A stretch of 64,000 bases of DNA from the NCBI RefSeq assembly GCF_018687455.1, contig NZ_CP061291.1, positions 992,001 to 1,056,000 of the forward strand, given 5' to 3'. Positions 60,841-64,000 of the stretch are shown here, in pieces. The notes beneath the pieces are model-generated. The model did no database searches. It saw only the letters and a list, made by a program, of their open reading frames with translations, and was not told the DNA's origin. Source of the stretch: Polynucleobacter sp. TSB-Sco08W16. Lineage in GTDB: Bacteria; Pseudomonadota; Gammaproteobacteria; Burkholderiales; Burkholderiaceae. Position numbers and translations under genes: made by a program. Position 1 is the stretch's first letter. Every line of letters begins with the position of its first letter.

Positions 60841-60908
60841 GTAACCGACGGTTACTCTTCCTGTACCCAGAAGCACTTCAAACTACCAGCATCCTCAGTG
60901 ATTCACTG
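60841..60908. promoter_or_regulatory. Two short palindromes in the infC-rpmI gap
   Basis: GTAACCG and CGGTTAC around one base at 60841-60855, and CAGTGA and TCACTG around one base at 60896-60908. Both could form hairpins in the rpmI leader. In E. coli this leader is bound by L20; whether these are the equivalent is not shown. Confidence 0.35.
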
Positions 60909-60945
60909 CAGATACCTCCCTACATAAGAACCAGGTAGAACCTAG

Positions 60946-61470
60946 TTACTTAGCCTTGCGGATGGGGGCCAATACCATCACCATCTGGCGGCCTTCCATC
61001 TTTGGAAACTGCTCAACTTGGCCAAACTCTTGTAAGTCCAACTTCAAACGTTCCAACATTCTGACTCCGATTTCTTGGTGGGCCATTTCACGACCCCGAA
61101 ACCGCAGCGTAATCTTTGTCTTATCGCCATCTTCCAAAAAGCGGATTAAATTGCGTAGCTTCACACCGTAGTCACCATCATCAGTGCCAGGGCGGAATTT
61201 AACTTCCTTCACCTGAATCACTTTTTGCTTCAGCTTAGCTTCATGCATCCGCTTCGCTTCTTGGTACTTGAATTTGCCAAAGTCCATGATGCGGACTACA
61301 GGCGGCACAGCTGTTGGAGCAATTTCAACCAGATCGGTCTCTTTCTCTTCTGCCGCAGCCAAGGCTTCACTCAACTTAACTACACCGATGGGCTCTCCAT
61401 CAATTCCAATCAAACGCACTTCAGGAGCAGTAATTTCCCGGTTAATGCGCTGCAATTTTTCAGTAGCGAT
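60946..61470 (-). CDS. infC: Translation initiation factor IF-3 with non-standard AUC start
   Basis: 174 residues taking ATC at 61470 as start. An AAAGG ribosome site lies ten bases upstream of it. The conserved ATEKLQRINREIT follows; an in-frame TTG five codons later would cut conserved residues. Rare AUU/AUC starts are conserved in infC, because IF-3 itself discriminates against them and so represses its own synthesis. Domains: N-terminal with RLIGIDGEPIGVV, C-terminal with KFRPGTDDGDYGVKLRN. Lies 42 bp after thrS. Confidence 0.93.
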   Translation of the reverse strand: MATEKLQRINREITAPEVRLIGIDGEPIGVVKLSEALAAAEEKETDLVEIAPTAVPPVVRIMDFGKFKYQEAKRMHEAKLKQKVIQVKEVKFRPGTDDGDYGVKLRNLIRFLEDGDKTKITLRFRGREMAHQEIGVRMLERLKLDLQEFGQVEQFPKMEGRQMVMVLAPIRKAK

Positions 61471-61512
61471 CTTCTTAATTCCTTTAAAAAAACAATAAAA
61501 ACCGTTCTAACC

Positions 61513-63435
61513 CTAGCTAGGCTCGGGTCCGACTTTCTGGGATATATCCTGCTGGAGTCGGGCAACGAAGGCATCAAGAGGCATTACACCTAAATCCACT
61601 CCGCCACGGGCACGAACGGCCACCGTATTACTTTCTGATTCTTTATCACCAACAACTAGCAAAAATGGGATCTTCTGTAATGCGTGCTCGCGTATTTTAT
61701 ACGTAATCTTCTCGTTTCGCAAATCCGCCTCGACTCTAAACCCTTGTTTTTTCAGCAATTGCTGCACTTGTTGTGCATATGCAGCAGAATTTCCGGAAAT
61801 ATTGAGGACTACAGCCTGGGTTGGAGCAAGCCAAACAGGCATATTTCCAGCGTGGTTTTCGATCAAAATGCCGATAAAACGCTCTAAAGAGCCCACAATT
61901 GCCCTATGGAGCATGACTGGGGTCTTGCGGCTGTTATCTTCAGCCACATATTCCGCCCCGAGACGGGCTGGCATAGAGAAATCGACCTGAATCGTGCCGC
62001 ACTGCCATGTCCGCCCAATAGAGTCTTTTAGGTGATATTCGATCTTGGGGCCATAAAAAGCGCCCTCACCTGGTAACTCTTCCCACTCTTGGCCGGAGGC
62101 TTTGAGGGCACCACGGAGAGCCTCTTCCGCTTTATCCCAAATTGCATCATCGCCAACACGCTTAGCAGGACGCAAAGCCAACTTCACCGCAACCTCAGTA
62201 AAGCCAAAATCTTGGTACACAGCGCGTACTGCTTTATCGAACTGGGCCACTTCAGATTGAATCTGATCTTCGGTGCAGAAAATATGACCGTCATCTTGCG
62301 TAAAGCCACGCACACGCATCAAACCATGCAATGCTCCCGATGGTTCATTACGGTGACATTGGCCAAACTCACCAAAACGTAATGGCAATTCGCGATAGCT
62401 ATGTAAACCTGAGTTATAAATTTGTACGTGTCCAGGGCAGTTCATCGGCTTTAATGCATAAGCGCGATTCTCTGACTCAGTCGTGAACATATTTTCTTTA
62501 TAGTTTTCCCAGTGCCCCGATTTTTCCCAAAGGGCACGATCCAAAATCTGCGGGGCTTTGACTTCTTGATAGCCTTCTTGCCGATACACGCGACGCATGT
62601 ACTGCTCAACTTCCTGCCAAATTGACCAGCCTTTTGGATGCCAGAAAATAAGGCCAGGGGCCTCTTCTTGAAAATGAAATAAATCGAGTTGTTTGCCTAA
62701 GCGGCGATGATCTCGCTTCTCAGACTCTTCAAGCATATGCAGATACGCATCTTGATCTTCTTTGCGCAGCCAAGCGGTACCGTAGATTCGCTGCAACATC
62801 TCATTTTTACTATCGCCACGCCAATAAGCACCAGCAAGCTTCATTAGCTTAAACACTTTTAATTTACCGGTGGATGGCACATGGGGTCCACGGCATAAAT
62901 CGGTGAACTTACCTTCAGCATATAAAGAAACATCTTCGCCCTGTGGAATACTGGCAATCAATTCTGCTTTGTAGTTTTCGCCCTGCTTCTTGAAAAACTC
63001 AACCGCATCATCGCGCGCCATTACAGTGCGAGTAACAGGCTCATCTTTCTTAGCGAGCTCAGTCATTTTCTTTTCTAAAGCAACTAAGTCGTCTGGCGTA
63101 AATGGACGATGATAAGAAAAGTCGTAGTAGAAACCGTTATCAATTACTGGGCCAATCGTGACCTGCGCTTCTGGAAATAATTCTTTCACAGCGTAGGCTA
63201 ATAAGTGCGCTGTGGAGTGACGGACAATCTCTAAAGCCTCGGGACTTTTATCAGTGATGATGGCGAGCTGACTATCTTTATCAATCACAAAACTGGTATC
63301 GACCATCTTACCATCAACAATGCCACCTAAGGCAGCTTTAGCGAGACCACTGCCGATGCTTTGGGCAACATCCGCTACACGAACGGGAGCTTCAAACTCT
63401 CGTTTTGATCCATCGGGCAGAGTAACTACTGGCAT
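61513..63435 (-). CDS. thrS: Threonyl-tRNA synthetase
   Basis: 640 residues: N-terminal TGS domain, editing domain with HSTAHLLAYAVKELF, class II core with MKPMNCPGHVQIY and HRNEPSGALHGLMRVRGFTQ, and C-terminal anticodon domain. First gene of thrS-infC-rpmI-rplT-pheST. A terminator and a palindrome lie upstream. Confidence 0.98.
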   Translation of the reverse strand: MPVVTLPDGSKREFEAPVRVADVAQSIGSGLAKAALGGIVDGKMVDTSFVIDKDSQLAIITDKSPEALEIVRHSTAHLLAYAVKELFPEAQVTIGPVIDNGFYYDFSYHRPFTPDDLVALEKKMTELAKKDEPVTRTVMARDDAVEFFKKQGENYKAELIASIPQGEDVSLYAEGKFTDLCRGPHVPSTGKLKVFKLMKLAGAYWRGDSKNEMLQRIYGTAWLRKEDQDAYLHMLEESEKRDHRRLGKQLDLFHFQEEAPGLIFWHPKGWSIWQEVEQYMRRVYRQEGYQEVKAPQILDRALWEKSGHWENYKENMFTTESENRAYALKPMNCPGHVQIYNSGLHSYRELPLRFGEFGQCHRNEPSGALHGLMRVRGFTQDDGHIFCTEDQIQSEVAQFDKAVRAVYQDFGFTEVAVKLALRPAKRVGDDAIWDKAEEALRGALKASGQEWEELPGEGAFYGPKIEYHLKDSIGRTWQCGTIQVDFSMPARLGAEYVAEDNSRKTPVMLHRAIVGSLERFIGILIENHAGNMPVWLAPTQAVVLNISGNSAAYAQQVQQLLKKQGFRVEADLRNEKITYKIREHALQKIPFLLVVGDKESESNTVAVRARGGVDLGVMPLDAFVARLQQDISQKVGPEPS

Positions 63436-63452
63436 AACAACTCCATCTTATT

Positions 63453-63467
63453 AACTGAACTTCAGTT
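63453..63467. promoter_or_regulatory. 15-bp palindrome in the thrS leader
   Basis: AACTGAA and TTCAGTT around one central C, ending 17 bp upstream of the thrS ATG. It could be a hairpin at the ribosome site, as in ThrRS autoregulation in E. coli, but this is not shown. Confidence 0.35.
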
Positions 63468-63482
63468 TCACTTCATTGACCT

Positions 63483-63517
63483 AAAAAGAAAGCGCGGTAG
63501 CTTTAGGGCATCCGCGC
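63483..63517 (-). terminator. Terminator-like hairpin between tRNA-Val and thrS
   Basis: On the minus strand, GCGCGG (63517-63512) pairs with CCGCGC (63497-63492), followed by TTTCTTTTT. It should end the tRNA-Val transcript or act as a partial attenuator for thrS. Confidence 0.7.
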
Positions 63518-63561
63518 CTCTTGGGTGGCCTTTGGGCCTCCCTTTTTGGGTCATTATTCGT

Positions 63562-63638
63562 TGGTAGGCTCGATTGGACTCGAACCAACGACCCCCACCA
63601 TGTCAAGGTGGTGCTCTAACCAGCTGAGCTACGAGCCT
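63562..63638 (-). tRNA. tRNA-Val (anticodon GAC)
   Basis: 77 nt: acceptor AGGCTCG/CGAGCCT, anticodon stem CCACC/GGTGG around TTGACAT (anticodon GAC), T-loop TTCGAGT, encoded ACCA end. It sits between relA and thrS. Confidence 0.95.
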
Positions 63639-63656
63639 ATACAGCCATAGAGTTTA

Positions 63657-64000
63657 TCACCGGCGACGCACTTGGGTGACCCCTTTGACCTCTTCCAAGC
63701 TGTTTTGAACCACTCTTAACACTTCAGAATCCTTAACCTCAACCGTTAAAAGGATCTGAGTCAGGCCTTTTTTGGCGGATTTGCGCAAATCAGTCACATG
63801 CACCCCTTGGCGAGTCAGAATCTCAAACAACTCTCTCATGAGTTCAGGTCGATCAAGGCCGGTTACCACCAAATCGGCTGGGAATACCCTTTTTTGCTCA
63901 GAACTGACTATTGGATTTGCCGCTGAAGCAGTCCATGCGGTTTGAATCACACGCTCAGGCGCGCGATCGAGAAGACCTCTAAATGTTTTACAGGATCGGC
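63657..64000 (-). CDS. relA: (p)ppGpp synthetase RelA, C-terminal end, cut by window edge
   Basis: The frame stays open to base 64000, so this is the 3' end only (about 114 codons). It contains a segment CKTFRGLLDRAPERVIQTAW that fits the region before the ACT domain, then ACT-domain sequence: LVVTGLDRPELMRELFEILT, then GVHVTDLRKS and a final VRRR. Identity as RelA rather than SpoT rests on gene order (relA-tRNA-Val-thrS in Burkholderiales). Regulates the stringent response. Confidence 0.8.
   Translation of the reverse strand, partial: RSCKTFRGLLDRAPERVIQTAWTASAANPIVSSEQKRVFPADLVVTGLDRPELMRELFEILTRQGVHVTDLRKSAKKGLTQILLTVEVKDSEVLRVVQNSLEEVKGVTQVRRR

Overview
The window looks like chromosomal DNA of a Polynucleobacter-like betaproteobacterium (Burkholderiaceae). 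I infer this from the mid-40s GC by eye, short intergenic gaps, a phasin, Bug-type periplasmic binding proteins, a short betaproteobacterial H-NS protein, and the block relA - tRNA-Val - thrS - infC - rpmI - rplT - pheS - pheT - ihfA - MerR gene - tRNA-Pro, an order typical of Burkholderiales. No insertion sequence, prophage, CRISPR array, rRNA operon or conjugative gene was found. Most of the window is core genome, and the unusual material is in small genes, leaders and a few accessory clusters.

Layout. 1-4351: the 5' part of parE, divergent from a CaiB/BaiF CoA-transferase - MFS transporter - 48-residue membrane peptide operon. 4400-12257: tRNA-Arg, an inverted pair of perfect DnaA boxes, a DUF4743-type Nudix hydrolase, then a TPP riboswitch driving thiC-thiO-thiS-thiG-thiE, with a MarR-like gene and thiD on the opposite strand. 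12279-17058: tRNA-Asn, trhP, two envelope proteins and an IlvD/Edd-family dehydratase. 17067-24439: fadD-like acyl-CoA ligase, adenine salvage pair (nucleosidase/apt), yqjDEK-like membrane operon, an Smr protein, an exported MetX-like hydrolase, a 59-residue HTH protein with a small exported partner, a lipoprotein and a phasin. 24629-30461: tRNA-Ser, lysC, tilS, accA, alkA-like glycosylase, cysS. 30522-37364: TPR lipoprotein-ppiB-lpxH, suhB, trmJ, cysE, slyD, roxA-like hydroxylase, a tiny Ala/Pro-rich lipoprotein. 37452-48893: bamC-dapA-methyltransferase-trpS-PHP phosphatase, then zapE-lpdA-odhB-odhA (transcribed odhA first). 49186-50847: an excisionase-like HTH fused to a degenerate receiver, an H-NS protein beside a very AT-rich gap, and a thioesterase. 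50980-55847: crotonase - CoA-transferase - two Bug proteins - GntR regulator. 55859-64000: tRNA-Pro and the ihfA/pheST/rpmI-rplT/infC/thrS block, tRNA-Val, and the 3' end of relA.

How the genes work together. The thiamine region covers the HMP branch (thiC, thiD), the thiazole branch (thiO, thiS, thiG) and coupling (thiE). A Nudix enzyme of a family known to hydrolyse damaged thiamine diphosphate sits directly upstream. Base-pairing by eye suggests a translational riboswitch: the aptamer's 5' P1 strand can pair either with the aptamer's 3' end or with a segment that otherwise hides the thiC start. The 51-55 kb cluster looks like uptake and CoA-dependent degradation of an organic acid under a GntR/UTRA regulator. 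The 57-63 kb block is translation machinery with structured leaders.

I did not find a large, obviously undescribed multi-gene system. The best candidates for something new are the 59-residue HTH/Cys protein with its operator and exported partner (22556-23086), the HTH-pseudo-receiver protein (49186-49884), the Nudix-thiamine linkage, the ThiE N-terminal extension and the Ala/Pro-repeat lipoprotein. All similarity statements come from recognition of motifs, not from database searches.
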